Made by a program: the position numbers and the translations under genes
Part shown: positions 16,358 to 24,547 of the stretch, piece after piece
How positions within the stretch are numbered: position 1 is the first letter of the stretch
Layout: every line of letters begins with the position of its first letter
The notes under the pieces: model-generated
Databases searched by the model: none
Seen by the model: the letters and a program-made list of their open reading frames with translations, nothing else
Told to the model about the DNA's origin: nothing
Source: Pseudomonas sp. LBUM920
GTDB lineage: Bacteria; Pseudomonadota; Gammaproteobacteria; Pseudomonadales; Pseudomonadaceae
Direction of reading: 5' to 3'
Assembly (NCBI RefSeq): GCF_003852315.1
Contig: NZ_CP027762.1
Location: 1-64,000, forward strand
Length of the DNA stretch: 64,000 nt

Positions 16358-17731
16358 TCAGAAAAAGCTCAAGCCCACGTGGAACAACTTCTCCACGTCG
16401 CGGATATGTTTTTTGTCCACCAGAAACAGAATCACATGGTCGCCCGTGACGATCACCGTATCGTCGTGGGCGATGAGCACCTCTTCGTCACGAATGATCG
16501 CGCCAATGGTGGTGCCCGGCGGCAAGCCGATATCGCGGATGGCCTTGCCGATCACCTTGCTCGACTTTGAGTCGCCATGGGCAATCGCCTCAATGGCTTC
16601 CGCCGCGCCCCGGCGCAGTGAGTGCACGCTGACGATATCGCCACGGCGCACATGAGCCAGCAAGGTGCCAATGGTGGCCAGCTGCGGGCTGATGGCGATG
16701 TCGATATCGCCACCCTGGATCAAGTCGACGTAGGCCGGGTTGTTGATGATGGTCATCACCTTCTTCGCCCCCAGCCGCTTGGCCAATAGCGAGGACATGA
16801 TATTGGCCTCGTCATCGTTGGTCAGTGCCAGGAAAATATCGGCGTCGGCGATGTTCTCTTCCATCAGCAGGTCGCGGTCCGAGGCGCTGCCTTGCAGTAC
16901 GACGGTGCTGTCGAGGGTGTCGGACAAATGCCGGCAGCGCGCCGGGTTCATCTCGATGATCTTCACCTGGTAGCGGCTTTCGATGGCTTCGGCCAAGCGC
17001 TCGCCGATCTGCCCACCGCCGGCGATGACGATGCGTTTGTAGGTCTCGTCCAGCCGGCGCATTTCGCTCATGACCGCGCGAATATTCGCTTTGGCGGCGA
17101 TGAAAAACACTTCGTCGTCGGCCTCGATCACGGTATCGCCCTGGGGCAGGATCGGCCGGTCGCGCCGGAAAATCGCCGCCACGCGGGTTTCTACATTCGG
17201 CATGTGCTCGCGCAACTGGCGCAATTGCTGGCCCACCAGCGGACCGCCGTAATAGGCTTTAACGGCGACCAATTGCGCCTTGCCCTCGGCAAAGTCGATC
17301 ACCTGCAAGGCGCCCGGAATTTCGATCAGGCGCTTGATGTAGTGAGTCACCACTTGTTCGGGGCTGATCAGCACGTCCACTGGAATCGCGTCGTTGTCGA
17401 AAAGCCCTGCACGGGTCAGGTAAGCCGCCTCACGGACGCGGGCGATTTTGGTGGGCGTGTGAAACAGGGTGTGGGCGACCTGGCAGGCGACCATATTGGT
17501 CTCGTCACTGTTGGTGACGGCCACCAGCATGTCGGCATCGTCGGCACCGGCTTGGCGCAGCACCGTCGGGAATGACGCGCGGCCTTGCACGGTGCGAATG
17601 TCGAGACGGTCGCCGAGGTTGCGCAGGCGCTCGGCATCGGTGTCGACCACCGTGATGTCGTTGGCTTCGCTGGCCAAATGCTCGGCCAGCGTGCCGCCGA
17701 CCTGCCCTGCCCCAAGGATGATGATTTTCAT
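16358..17731 (-). CDS. trkA: Trk potassium uptake regulator TrkA
   Basis: TrkA is the cytoplasmic NAD(H)-binding ring that gates the TrkH/TrkG K+ channels. The 457-residue length is standard. Two RCK-N Rossmann domains begin with GAGQVGGTLAEHLA (about 7-20) and GGGQIGERLAEAIE (about 238-251), each followed by an RCK-C domain. The channel subunit itself is not in this window. It lies 21 bp downstream of rsmB on the same strand, so the order def / fmt-rsmB-trkA is as in other pseudomonads. Confidence 0.97.
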   Translation of the reverse strand: MKIIILGAGQVGGTLAEHLASEANDITVVDTDAERLRNLGDRLDIRTVQGRASFPTVLRQAGADDADMLVAVTNSDETNMVACQVAHTLFHTPTKIARVREAAYLTRAGLFDNDAIPVDVLISPEQVVTHYIKRLIEIPGALQVIDFAEGKAQLVAVKAYYGGPLVGQQLRQLREHMPNVETRVAAIFRRDRPILPQGDTVIEADDEVFFIAAKANIRAVMSEMRRLDETYKRIVIAGGGQIGERLAEAIESRYQVKIIEMNPARCRHLSDTLDSTVVLQGSASDRDLLMEENIADADIFLALTNDDEANIMSSLLAKRLGAKKVMTIINNPAYVDLIQGGDIDIAISPQLATIGTLLAHVRRGDIVSVHSLRRGAAEAIEAIAHGDSKSSKVIGKAIRDIGLPPGTTIGAIIRDEEVLIAHDDTVIVTGDHVILFLVDKKHIRDVEKLFHVGLSFF

Positions 17732-17752
17732 CCGGTCACTCCCTTAAACCCA

Positions 17753-19063
17753 TTAGCCGCGCGCGGCGGCAATCTTGATCAGTTTGGCGTAGTAGAAGCC
17801 ATCGTGTCCGCCTTCTTGCGCGAGCAGCTGACGGCCGTGAGGCTGGTTGATGCCGGCTGCCGTGGCGAGGTCCAGCTCGCGCGCGCCGCTGGTGCGGGCG
17901 AGGAAGGCTTCGATCACTTCGGTGTTCTCGGTGGGCAAGGTCGAGCAGGTGGCGTAGAGCAGAATGCCGCCGACTTCCAGGGTTGGCCACAGGGCGTCGA
18001 GCAGTTCGCCTTGCAGCCCGGCCAGGGCGGCAATGTCGTCGGGTTGGCGGGTCAGCTTGATGTCCGGGTGGCGGCGAATCACGCCGGTGGCGGAGCACGG
18101 CGCGTCCAGCAGGATGCGCTGGAAGGGTTTGCCGTCCCACCAAGTGGCGGTGTCGCGGCCGTCAGCGGCGATCAGCTCGGCGCTCAAGCCCAGGCGGGCG
18201 AGGTTTTCACGCACGCGCACCAGGCGCTTGGCTTCCAGGTCGACGGCGACGACAGCGGCGAGGTCTTTTTCGACTTCCAGAATGTGACAGGTCTTGCCGC
18301 CCGGTGCGCAGCAGGCGTCGAGCACGCGTTGGCCGGGCGCCAGGTCGAGCAGGTCGGCGGCCAGTTGCGCGGCTTCGTCCTGCACGCTGATCCAGCCTTC
18401 GGCAAAACCAGGCAGGCTGCGTACGTCGGTGGCCGCTTCCAGCACGATGCCGTCGACGCTGTACACGCACGGCGTGGCGTTGATGCCGGCGTCGGTGAGC
18501 AGTTGCAGGTAGGCGTCGCGGCTGTGATGGCGACGGTTGACCCGAAGAATCATTGGCGGGTGCGCATTGTTGGCCGCGCAGATGGCTTCCCATTGCTCAG
18601 GCCAGAAGGCTTTCAGGGACTTTTGCAGCCAGCGCGGGTGTGCGGTGCGCACCACCGGGTCGTGTTCCAGCTCGGCCAGCAGCGCCTCGCTCTCACGCTG
18701 GGCGCGGCGCAGCACGGCGTTGAGCAGCGCCTTGGCCCAAGGTTTTTTCAGCTTGTCGGCGCACCCAACGGTTTCACCGATGGCGGCGTGGGCCGGCACG
18801 CGGGTGTAGAGCAATTGATAGAGGCCGACCAGCAGCAGCGCTTCCACATCCGCATCCGCCGCTTTGAACGGCTTTTGCAGCAGCTTGGCCGCCAGCGCCG
18901 ACAAGCGTGGCTGCCAGCGTGCGGTGCCAAAGGCCAGGTCCTGGGTGAAACCGCGATCACGGTCTTCAACCTTATCCAGCTGCGTAGGCAGCGAACTGTT
19001 CAGTGAAGCCTTGCCATTCAGTACGGCGGCGAGGGCCTTGGCGGCGGCCAGACGCGGGTTCAT
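17753..19063 (-). CDS. rsmB: 16S rRNA m5C967 methyltransferase RsmB
   Basis: RsmB (Sun/Fmu) methylates C967 of 16S rRNA with S-adenosylmethionine. It has 436 residues: an N-terminal NusB-like RNA-binding domain (about 1-140) and a C-terminal Rossmann methyltransferase with the SAM motif LDACCAPGGKTCHILE. The two catalytic cysteines lie in DAPCSATGVIRRHPD and YATCSTLPTENTEV. Its start codon overlaps the fmt stop by 4 bp (19060-19063), indicating coupled translation. Confidence 0.97.
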   Translation of the reverse strand: MNPRLAAAKALAAVLNGKASLNSSLPTQLDKVEDRDRGFTQDLAFGTARWQPRLSALAAKLLQKPFKAADADVEALLLVGLYQLLYTRVPAHAAIGETVGCADKLKKPWAKALLNAVLRRAQRESEALLAELEHDPVVRTAHPRWLQKSLKAFWPEQWEAICAANNAHPPMILRVNRRHHSRDAYLQLLTDAGINATPCVYSVDGIVLEAATDVRSLPGFAEGWISVQDEAAQLAADLLDLAPGQRVLDACCAPGGKTCHILEVEKDLAAVVAVDLEAKRLVRVRENLARLGLSAELIAADGRDTATWWDGKPFQRILLDAPCSATGVIRRHPDIKLTRQPDDIAALAGLQGELLDALWPTLEVGGILLYATCSTLPTENTEVIEAFLARTSGARELDLATAAGINQPHGRQLLAQEGGHDGFYYAKLIKIAAARG

Positions 19064-20013
19064 TGAGCGACCGCCCCGAGAACCGTGCCCAGGGCAAATT
19101 TCTCACGACGGCTGTTGAACAAATCGCTGAAATTAAGCGCTTTACCGCCGGGCAATTGCAGACGGGTCAGGCACAGCGCCTGTTCACCGCAGGCGACCAA
19201 CAGGCCTTCTTTGCTGGCGCCGATAATTTCGCCGGGGGCGCCCTTGCCCTCAGCCAGGGTGGCGGCCAGCACTTTCAGGGCTTCGCCACTGAGTGTGCTG
19301 TGGCAGATCGGCCATGGGTTGAAGGCGCGCACCAGGCGCTCCAGCTCTACGGCCGGGCGGCTCCAGTCGATGCGCGCTTCGTCTTTATTGAGTTTGTGGG
19401 CGTAGGTGGCCAGGCTGTCGTCCTGCACTTCGCCTTCGAGGGTGCCGGCAGCCAGGCCGGCGATGGCCTGGACCACAGCGGGCGGGCCCAACTCGGCTAG
19501 ACGGTCATGCAGGCTGCCGCCGGTGTCTTGGGCGGTGATCGGGGTGGTGACTTTCAGCAGCATCGGGCCGGTGTCCAGGCCCGCCTCCATGCGCATCACG
19601 GTCACACCGCTTTCACGGTCGCCGGCTTCCACGGCGCGCTGGATCGGCGCCGCACCGCGCCAGCGTGGCAACAGCGAAGCGTGGCTGTTGATGCAGCCCA
19701 GGCGCGGGATATCCAGCACCGCCTGAGGCAGGATCAAGCCATAGGCCACGACCACCAGCAGGTCTGGCTTCAACGCCGCCAGCTCCGTCTGGGCCTCGGC
19801 GTTGCGCAGGGTTGGCGGTTGCAGCACAGGGATGTTGTGTTCCAGCGCCAGCTGCTTGACCGGGCTCGGCATCAGTTTTTGCCCACGGCCGGCCGGGCGG
19901 TCCGGCTGGGTGTACACCGCGACAATGTCATAAGGGCTGGCAAGCAGCGCCTTGAGGTGTTCGGCAGCGAATTCGGGAGTGCCGGCAAAAACAATGCGCA
20001 GTGGCTCGGTCAT
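19060..20013 (-). CDS. fmt: Methionyl-tRNA formyltransferase
   Basis: Fmt formylates initiator Met-tRNA using 10-formyltetrahydrofolate. The 317-residue protein has the Rossmann start RIVFAGTPEFAAEHL. The HASLLPRWRGAAPIQRA motif carries the catalytic His and folate-binding residues, and a C-terminal tRNA-binding OB-fold follows. Upstream def makes the matching deformylase, but a hairpin terminator separates the two genes here. Confidence 0.98.
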   Translation of the reverse strand: MTEPLRIVFAGTPEFAAEHLKALLASPYDIVAVYTQPDRPAGRGQKLMPSPVKQLALEHNIPVLQPPTLRNAEAQTELAALKPDLLVVVAYGLILPQAVLDIPRLGCINSHASLLPRWRGAAPIQRAVEAGDRESGVTVMRMEAGLDTGPMLLKVTTPITAQDTGGSLHDRLAELGPPAVVQAIAGLAAGTLEGEVQDDSLATYAHKLNKDEARIDWSRPAVELERLVRAFNPWPICHSTLSGEALKVLAATLAEGKGAPGEIIGASKEGLLVACGEQALCLTRLQLPGGKALNFSDLFNSRREKFALGTVLGAVAQ

Positions 20014-20045
20014 GGGAGGTCTCGGTTAAAAACAGTCACAAAAGA

Positions 20046-20070
20046 AAAAGGCTTGCCGCAGCAAGCCTTT
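20046..20070 (-). terminator. Terminator-like hairpin between def and fmt
   Basis: A 10-bp stem AAAGGCTTGC / GCAAGCCTTT with a 4-nt loop is followed, reading on the minus strand, by TTTTTCTTTT. It sits 12 bp after the def stop and 32 bp before fmt. It probably ends or attenuates def transcription, so fmt may need its own promoter or read-through. Confidence 0.78.
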
Positions 20071-20082
20071 GGAAGAAGGGCA

Positions 20083-20589
20083 TCAAGCTTGCTGGCGATG
20101 CTTTTTTTCCAGCTTCTTCTTGATCCGGTCGCGTTTAAGCGTGGACAGGTAATCGACAAACAGCTTGCCGTTGAGGTGGTCGCACTCGTGCTGGATGCAC
20201 ACGGCCAGCAGGCCATCGGCGATCAGCTCGTAGGGCTTGCCGTCACGGTCCAGCGCCTTGATCTTCACGCGCAGCGGGCGTTCGACGTTCTCGTAGAACT
20301 CCGGCACCGAGAGGCAGCCTTCCTGGTATTCGCCCATCTCTTCGGTCAGCGGTTCGAACTCGGGGTTGATAAACACCCGCGGTTCGCTGCGATCTTCCGA
20401 CAGGTCCATGACCACGACGCGCTGATGCACGTTGACCTGGGTGGCGGCGAGGCCGATGCCCGGGGCTTCATACATTGTTTCAAACATGTCATCGACCAAC
20501 TGACGAACCTTGTCGTCCACTACGGCCACCGGTTTGGCGATCGTGCGCAGGCGCGAGTCGGGAAATTCGAGGATGTTCAAAATAGCCAT
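20083..20589 (-). CDS. def: Peptide deformylase
   Basis: The metalloenzyme removes the formyl group from the N-terminal Met of new proteins. It has 168 residues. All three class I motifs are intact: GIGLAATQ at 44-51, EGCLSVP at 90-96 (metal-ligand Cys) and HECDH at 134-138 (metal-ligand His residues and catalytic Glu). The start MAILNILEFPD is canonical. It is divergent from the PA0020-type gene at 20725. Confidence 0.98.
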   Translation of the reverse strand: MAILNILEFPDSRLRTIAKPVAVVDDKVRQLVDDMFETMYEAPGIGLAATQVNVHQRVVVMDLSEDRSEPRVFINPEFEPLTEEMGEYQEGCLSVPEFYENVERPLRVKIKALDRDGKPYELIADGLLAVCIQHECDHLNGKLFVDYLSTLKRDRIKKKLEKKHRQQA

Positions 20590-20724
20590 AAGCGTAATTG
20601 CTGCACATGTGAGGTAGAGGCAAATCGGCGGTGGGATGGACCCAGGCAGCCGGTGTGAAAGGTTCGAAAGCCGCGAAGGCTATGGCATTTCACGCGAACG
20701 CACATAATAAAGGAGATTGACCCC

Positions 20725-21492
20725 ATGAGGAAATCGCTACTCGTCTTGCTGCTGTGGACGCCGCTCACGATGGCCTTGATCCCACCGCCTGGCCAGCGCC
20801 TGGAGCCAGCGACGCAGCAGGCCATCCAGTACTTTTTGCTGCACAACCGCATACTCGACACGGCCCACGACCTGGACAACGCGCCTTACATTGTCGCGGC
20901 CGACGCGGGCCGGGTGCTGGGTGCCAACGGCGACCGCGTGTATGCAAGGGGCGCCCTGGACCCCACACAGCCCAATTACGGGATTTTTCGCCGCGCCAAG
21001 GCCTACACCGACCCCGACACTCAGGAATTGCTGGGCATCAACGCCGACAACATCGGCACCGTGCGCTTCGTAATGGCCGGCGATCTCACTACGCTGGCGG
21101 TGCAGCGAGTCACCCAGGAAGTACGTCCCGGCGATCGGCTGCTGCGCGCCGAACCTCCGGTTGACCCGGCCCCGGTGAAGCGTGCGTCCTTTGTTAAGGG
21201 GCACATCATCGACATTCCCAAAGGCGTCACCCAGATTGGCGTACTGGACGCCGTTACCCTGAACAAAGGCCGACGCGACGGGCTGGTTGAAGGCCAATTG
21301 CTGACCGTGATCAAAGCCGGCGAGACGATCCGCGACAACCTCACCGGCGCGGCAACCCAACTCCCCGATGAACGCGCCGGCACGCTGCTGGTGTTTCGCA
21401 CCTATGAAAAGCTCAGCTATGGCCTGGTTCTCAGCGCCTCACGCTCGCTGGCAGTCATGGACCGATTCGAGACTGCCCAACAAACACAATAA
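20725..21492 (+). CDS. PA0020-type exported protein lacking the LysM domain
   Basis: A 255-residue exported protein with a short signal peptide (MRKSLLVLLLWTPLTMA) after a strong AAAGGAG ribosome-binding site. The C-terminal 220 residues (YIVAADAGRVLGANGDRVYA, KTYTDPDTQE-like, and DAVTLNKGRRDGLVEG) match, from memory, the conserved C-terminal domain of the Pseudomonas protein encoded between def and dprA. That protein is usually about 340 residues and has an N-terminal LysM peptidoglycan-binding domain (YTVVKGDTLWDISG-like). Here no such segment follows the signal peptide. Function is unknown; the usual annotation is peptidoglycan-binding, which may not apply to this copy. Confidence 0.8.
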   Translation: MRKSLLVLLLWTPLTMALIPPPGQRLEPATQQAIQYFLLHNRILDTAHDLDNAPYIVAADAGRVLGANGDRVYARGALDPTQPNYGIFRRAKAYTDPDTQELLGINADNIGTVRFVMAGDLTTLAVQRVTQEVRPGDRLLRAEPPVDPAPVKRASFVKGHIIDIPKGVTQIGVLDAVTLNKGRRDGLVEGQLLTVIKAGETIRDNLTGAATQLPDERAGTLLVFRTYEKLSYGLVLSASRSLAVMDRFETAQQTQ

Positions 21493-21521
21493 ATAGCCTG
21501 CTAAATAAGTTACCAACAGAG

Positions 21522-21530
21522 TTATCCACA
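21522..21530 (+). promoter_or_regulatory. Perfect DnaA box upstream of dprA
   Basis: TTATCCACA matches the DnaA consensus at 9 of 9 positions. It lies 26 bp before the dprA start, in a 63-bp gap. A second perfect copy is inside dprA at 22119-22127. Nine-base sites can arise by chance, so regulation is only suggested. Confidence 0.5.
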
Positions 21531-21555
21531 GCTTGTTCCGGTCAAGGATGATCAA

Positions 21556-22650
21556 ATGTATCCGATAAACAGCAGCGAAATTTCCCCGTCAGAACTGGAA
21601 GCTCGGCTACGCTTGCACAGGCTGCCGGAACTGGGTTCCAAGCGTTTTCGTGTGTTGCTCGAAGCCTTCGGCTCTGCCTCAAAAGCCATCAGCGCCCCAG
21701 CCAGTGCATGGCGTTCACTCGGGTTGCCGGCCGTCAGCGCCGATGCCCGCCGCAGCCCTGAAATACGCGACGGTGCCAGTGAAGCATTGGCGTGGTTGGA
21801 GCAGCCGGCCCAGCATTTGCTGATGTGGGACCAACCTGAGTACCCGGCACTCCTCGCCCAGATCGACGATGCCCCGCCGCTATTGTTCGTCGCCGGTGAC
21901 CCCAAAATCCTGGAAAAACCGCAGTTGGCCATGGTCGGCAGTCGCCGTGCGTCGCGACCCGGCATGGACACCGCAGCGGCCTTTTCCCGCAGCTTGGCGA
22001 GCGCCGGTTTTGTCATCACCAGTGGTCTTGCGTTGGGCATAGACGGCGCGGCTCACCAGGCAGCGCTGGATGTCGGCGGCCAGACAATCGGCGTGCTCGG
22101 CACCGGGCTTGAAAACTTTTATCCACAGCGCCACCGGCAGCTCGCAGCCACGATGATTGCCCAGGGCAGCGCGGTGGTTTCCGAGTTTCCGTTGGACGCC
22201 TCGCCACAGGCTGGCAACTTCCCCCGGCGCAACCGGATCATCAGTGGCCTGTCGCTGGGCGTGCTGGTGGTGGAAGCCAGCATGGCCAGTGGCTCGCTGA
22301 TCACCGCGCGGCTGGCGGCCGAGCAAGGGCGCGAGGTGTATGCGATCCCGGGTTCCATCCATCACCCCGGTGCCAAAGGCTGCCACCAATTGATCCGCGA
22401 TGGCGCGACGCTGGTGGAATCCATCGAGCACATTCTGGAAGGGTTACGTGGCTGGCAGGCGCTGTCCCGGCCGGCGCCCGTGCCGGTCACGCATCCGCTG
22501 GTGGCGCTGCTGCATGCCGCGCCTCACACCAGCGAGGGCTTGGCCCTTGCCAGCGGGCGGCCATTGTCCCAGGTGCTGGCTACCCTCACCGAGCTTGAGC
22601 TCGAAGGCCAGGTGATCTGCGAAAGCGGGCGCTGGCTTGCGCGCTGCTAG
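21556..22650 (+). CDS. dprA: DNA-processing protein DprA (Smf)
   Basis: DprA binds incoming single-stranded DNA and loads RecA during natural transformation. It has 364 residues: an N-terminal SAM-like region (about 10-75), a Rossmann-like DprA core with GSRRASRPG, SGLALGIDGAAHQAAL, GTGLENFYPQRH and EFPLDASPQAGNFPRRNRII, and a C-terminal winged helix (about 300-360). All key motifs look intact. Most pseudomonads carry it whether or not they are known to be competent. It is followed after 54 bp by tsaC on the same strand. Confidence 0.96.
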   Translation: MYPINSSEISPSELEARLRLHRLPELGSKRFRVLLEAFGSASKAISAPASAWRSLGLPAVSADARRSPEIRDGASEALAWLEQPAQHLLMWDQPEYPALLAQIDDAPPLLFVAGDPKILEKPQLAMVGSRRASRPGMDTAAAFSRSLASAGFVITSGLALGIDGAAHQAALDVGGQTIGVLGTGLENFYPQRHRQLAATMIAQGSAVVSEFPLDASPQAGNFPRRNRIISGLSLGVLVVEASMASGSLITARLAAEQGREVYAIPGSIHHPGAKGCHQLIRDGATLVESIEHILEGLRGWQALSRPAPVPVTHPLVALLHAAPHTSEGLALASGRPLSQVLATLTELELEGQVICESGRWLARC

Positions 22651-22704
22651 GTTTTGTAAAGAAGATCGGTAAACTGCGCAGAGCTTTAGTCCGGAGAGTG
22701 AGTA

Positions 22705-23262
22705 ATGGTCAACAGGTGGCGTGTGCTGGAAACCGCACGGGAAATTCGCGCAGGCGCGGTGATTGCCTACCCGACCGAAGCGGTCTGGGGCCTTGGCTGC
22801 GATCCGTGGAACGAAGAAGCGGTGGACCGGCTGCTGGCGATCAAGAATCGGTCGGTGGACAAGGGCCTGATCCTGGTGGCGGACAATATTCGCCAGTTCG
22901 ATTTTCTCTTTGAAGACTTCCCGGACACCTGGATCGAGCGCATGGCCAGCACCTGGCCTGGGCCCAACACCTGGCTGGTGCCCCATCAGGACTTGCTGCC
23001 TGAGTGGGTAACGGGTGTGCATGACACGGTGGCGTTGCGGGTGACTGATCATCCGCTGGTGCGGGATTTGTGCTCGCTGGTCGGGCCGCTGATTTCCACC
23101 TCGGCTAACCCGCAAGGGCGCCCGGCTGCGCGCACGCGGCTTCGCGTGGAGCAATACTTCCGTGGCCAGGTAGATCGGGTATTGGGCGGCGCTCTGGGTG
23201 GGCGCAAGAACCCGAGCCTGATTCGCGATTTGGCGACGGGTGAGGTGGTGCGGCCTTCCTGA
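22705..23262 (+). CDS. tsaC: Threonylcarbamoyl-AMP synthase (Sua5/YciO/YrdC)
   Basis: TsaC makes L-threonylcarbamoyl-adenylate from threonine, bicarbonate and ATP, the first step of the t6A37 tRNA modification. It has 185 residues, typical of the short YrdC-only form. Motifs include AYPTEAVWGLGCD, the KNRSVDKGLILVA substrate-binding region and ISTSANPQG. The start ATG follows GGAGAGTGAGTA. It is downstream of dprA, as in many gammaproteobacteria. Confidence 0.96.
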   Translation: MVNRWRVLETAREIRAGAVIAYPTEAVWGLGCDPWNEEAVDRLLAIKNRSVDKGLILVADNIRQFDFLFEDFPDTWIERMASTWPGPNTWLVPHQDLLPEWVTGVHDTVALRVTDHPLVRDLCSLVGPLISTSANPQGRPAARTRLRVEQYFRGQVDRVLGGALGGRKNPSLIRDLATGEVVRPS

Positions 23263-23274
23263 GAGCCGGTGCGG

Positions 23275-23363
23275 CCATCGCGGGCAAGCCCGCTCCCACA
23301 TTCGGTCGCGTTCCTTCAGTTGGAATGCGGTCAAAGTGTGGGAGCCGGGCTTGTCCACGATGA
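23275..23363. repeat. REP pair C
   Basis: Inverted REP arms CCATCGCGGGCAAGCCCGCT and GAGCCGGGCTTGTCCACGAT lie in the convergent gap between tsaC and the quinone oxidoreductase gene. The right arm carries two changes and an inserted C compared with the left arm. Confidence 0.85.
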
Positions 23364-23393
23364 GGCCATTACTGACCCCAGCGATCTATCGCC

Positions 23394-24371
23394 TTACGGC
23401 AACAAAATGGTCGACCCAGTAGTCCGCCGCCCCGACAGCTCAGTCTGCGCCTTCGCCGCGTCCGCCAGCGAAAACCGCTGGTTGATGTCAATGCGCACCT
23501 TGCCGCTCTTGATCATCGAGAACAAATCATCTGCCATCGCCTGCAAGTCTTTCGGGTTGCTGGCGTAAGTCGCCAAGGTCGGCCGGGTGACATACAGCGA
23601 GCCCTTGGCCGCCAGAATGCCCAGGTTCACCCCGTCCACCGCGCCCGACGCATTACCAAAACTTACCACCAGCCCACGTGGCGCCACGCTGTCCAGCGAG
23701 GTCAGCCAGGTGTCCTTGCCGACGCCGTCGTACACCACCGGGACTTTTTTGCCGTCGGTCAATTCCAGTACGCGTTGTGCGACGTTTTCCTTGCTGTAGT
23801 CGATCGTTTCCCAGGCGCCGAGGGATTTGGCCAAGGCGGCTTTTTCCGGCGAGCTCACCGTACCGATGAGCTTCACGCCCAGGGCTTTGGCCCATTGGCA
23901 GGCCAGCGAGCCCACACCACCGGCGGCGGCGTGGAACAGAATGGTTTCGCCGCCCTTCAATTCGTAGGTTTGACGCAGCAGGTACTGCACGGTCAGGCCT
24001 TTGAGCATCGCACCGGCAGCCTGTTCGAAGCTGATGCCGTCCGGCAGGTGCACCAGGTTGGCGGCGGGCAGTACGTGCAATTCGCTGTAGGCGCCCAGCG
24101 GGCCGCTGCCGTAGGCCACGCGGTCGCCGACTTTGAATTGCGTAACCTCGCTGCCCACGGCATCGACCACACCGGCGCCCTCTGCGCCCAGGCCCGAGGG
24201 CAGGGCCGGCGGCGCGTAAAGGCCGCTGCGGAAGTAGGTGTCGATGAAGTTCAGGCCGATGGCCTCGTTGCGCACACGAACCTGCTGCGGGCCAGGTTCT
24301 GCCGGCGTGTAGTCCACATACTCAAGCACTTCGGGGCCGCCATGGGCGCTGAACTGGATACGTTTGGCCAT
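23394..24371 (-). CDS. qor: NADPH:quinone oxidoreductase (zeta-crystallin type)
   Basis: A zinc-free medium-chain dehydrogenase of 325 residues that reduces quinones with NADPH. The MDR signature GLNFIDTYFRSGLY is present. The Rossmann motif is AAAGGVGSLACQWAKALG. The zinc-ligand residues of alcohol dehydrogenases are missing, as usual for the quinone reductase branch. I start at ATG 24371 (MAKRIQFSAHGGPEV) with AGGAGAAG upstream; an in-frame start at 24464 adds a non-homologous tail. It is divergent from hemF, with a shared 176-bp region that holds an ANR-like box. Confidence 0.94.
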   Translation of the reverse strand: MAKRIQFSAHGGPEVLEYVDYTPAEPGPQQVRVRNEAIGLNFIDTYFRSGLYAPPALPSGLGAEGAGVVDAVGSEVTQFKVGDRVAYGSGPLGAYSELHVLPAANLVHLPDGISFEQAAGAMLKGLTVQYLLRQTYELKGGETILFHAAAGGVGSLACQWAKALGVKLIGTVSSPEKAALAKSLGAWETIDYSKENVAQRVLELTDGKKVPVVYDGVGKDTWLTSLDSVAPRGLVVSFGNASGAVDGVNLGILAAKGSLYVTRPTLATYASNPKDLQAMADDLFSMIKSGKVRIDINQRFSLADAAKAQTELSGRRTTGSTILLP

Positions 24372-24423
24372 CTGCACTTCTCCTGAGGTCGAATTCGCGT
24401 AGCCCTCTATCCCACTCCTATGC

Positions 24424-24437
24424 TTGATCTTCGTCAA
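24424..24437. promoter_or_regulatory. ANR/DNR-like (FNR-type) box upstream of hemF
   Basis: TTGATCTTCGTCAA matches the FNR/ANR palindrome TTGAT-N4-ATCAA at 9 of 10 defined positions. It is centred about 118 bp upstream of the hemF start and about 59 bp upstream of the divergent qor start. P. aeruginosa hemF is known to be controlled by Anr and Dnr, which supports the call. Confidence 0.72.
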
Positions 24438-24547
24438 CTGCGGCGCACCTAAGTGCAGTGCCACGTAATCGCAGTGGTATCCTGTGCGCCCATTTGCCGC
24501 CGACGCCGCATGGCCTCGCGTAGCTTTGCCCGATTCAAGGTGATGCC

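Noticed and set aside
16371..16386. Fourth parS-like sequence at the trkA 3' end
   Set aside because: Only the CCACGTGGAACA part matches; four of 16 positions differ, all in one half-site.
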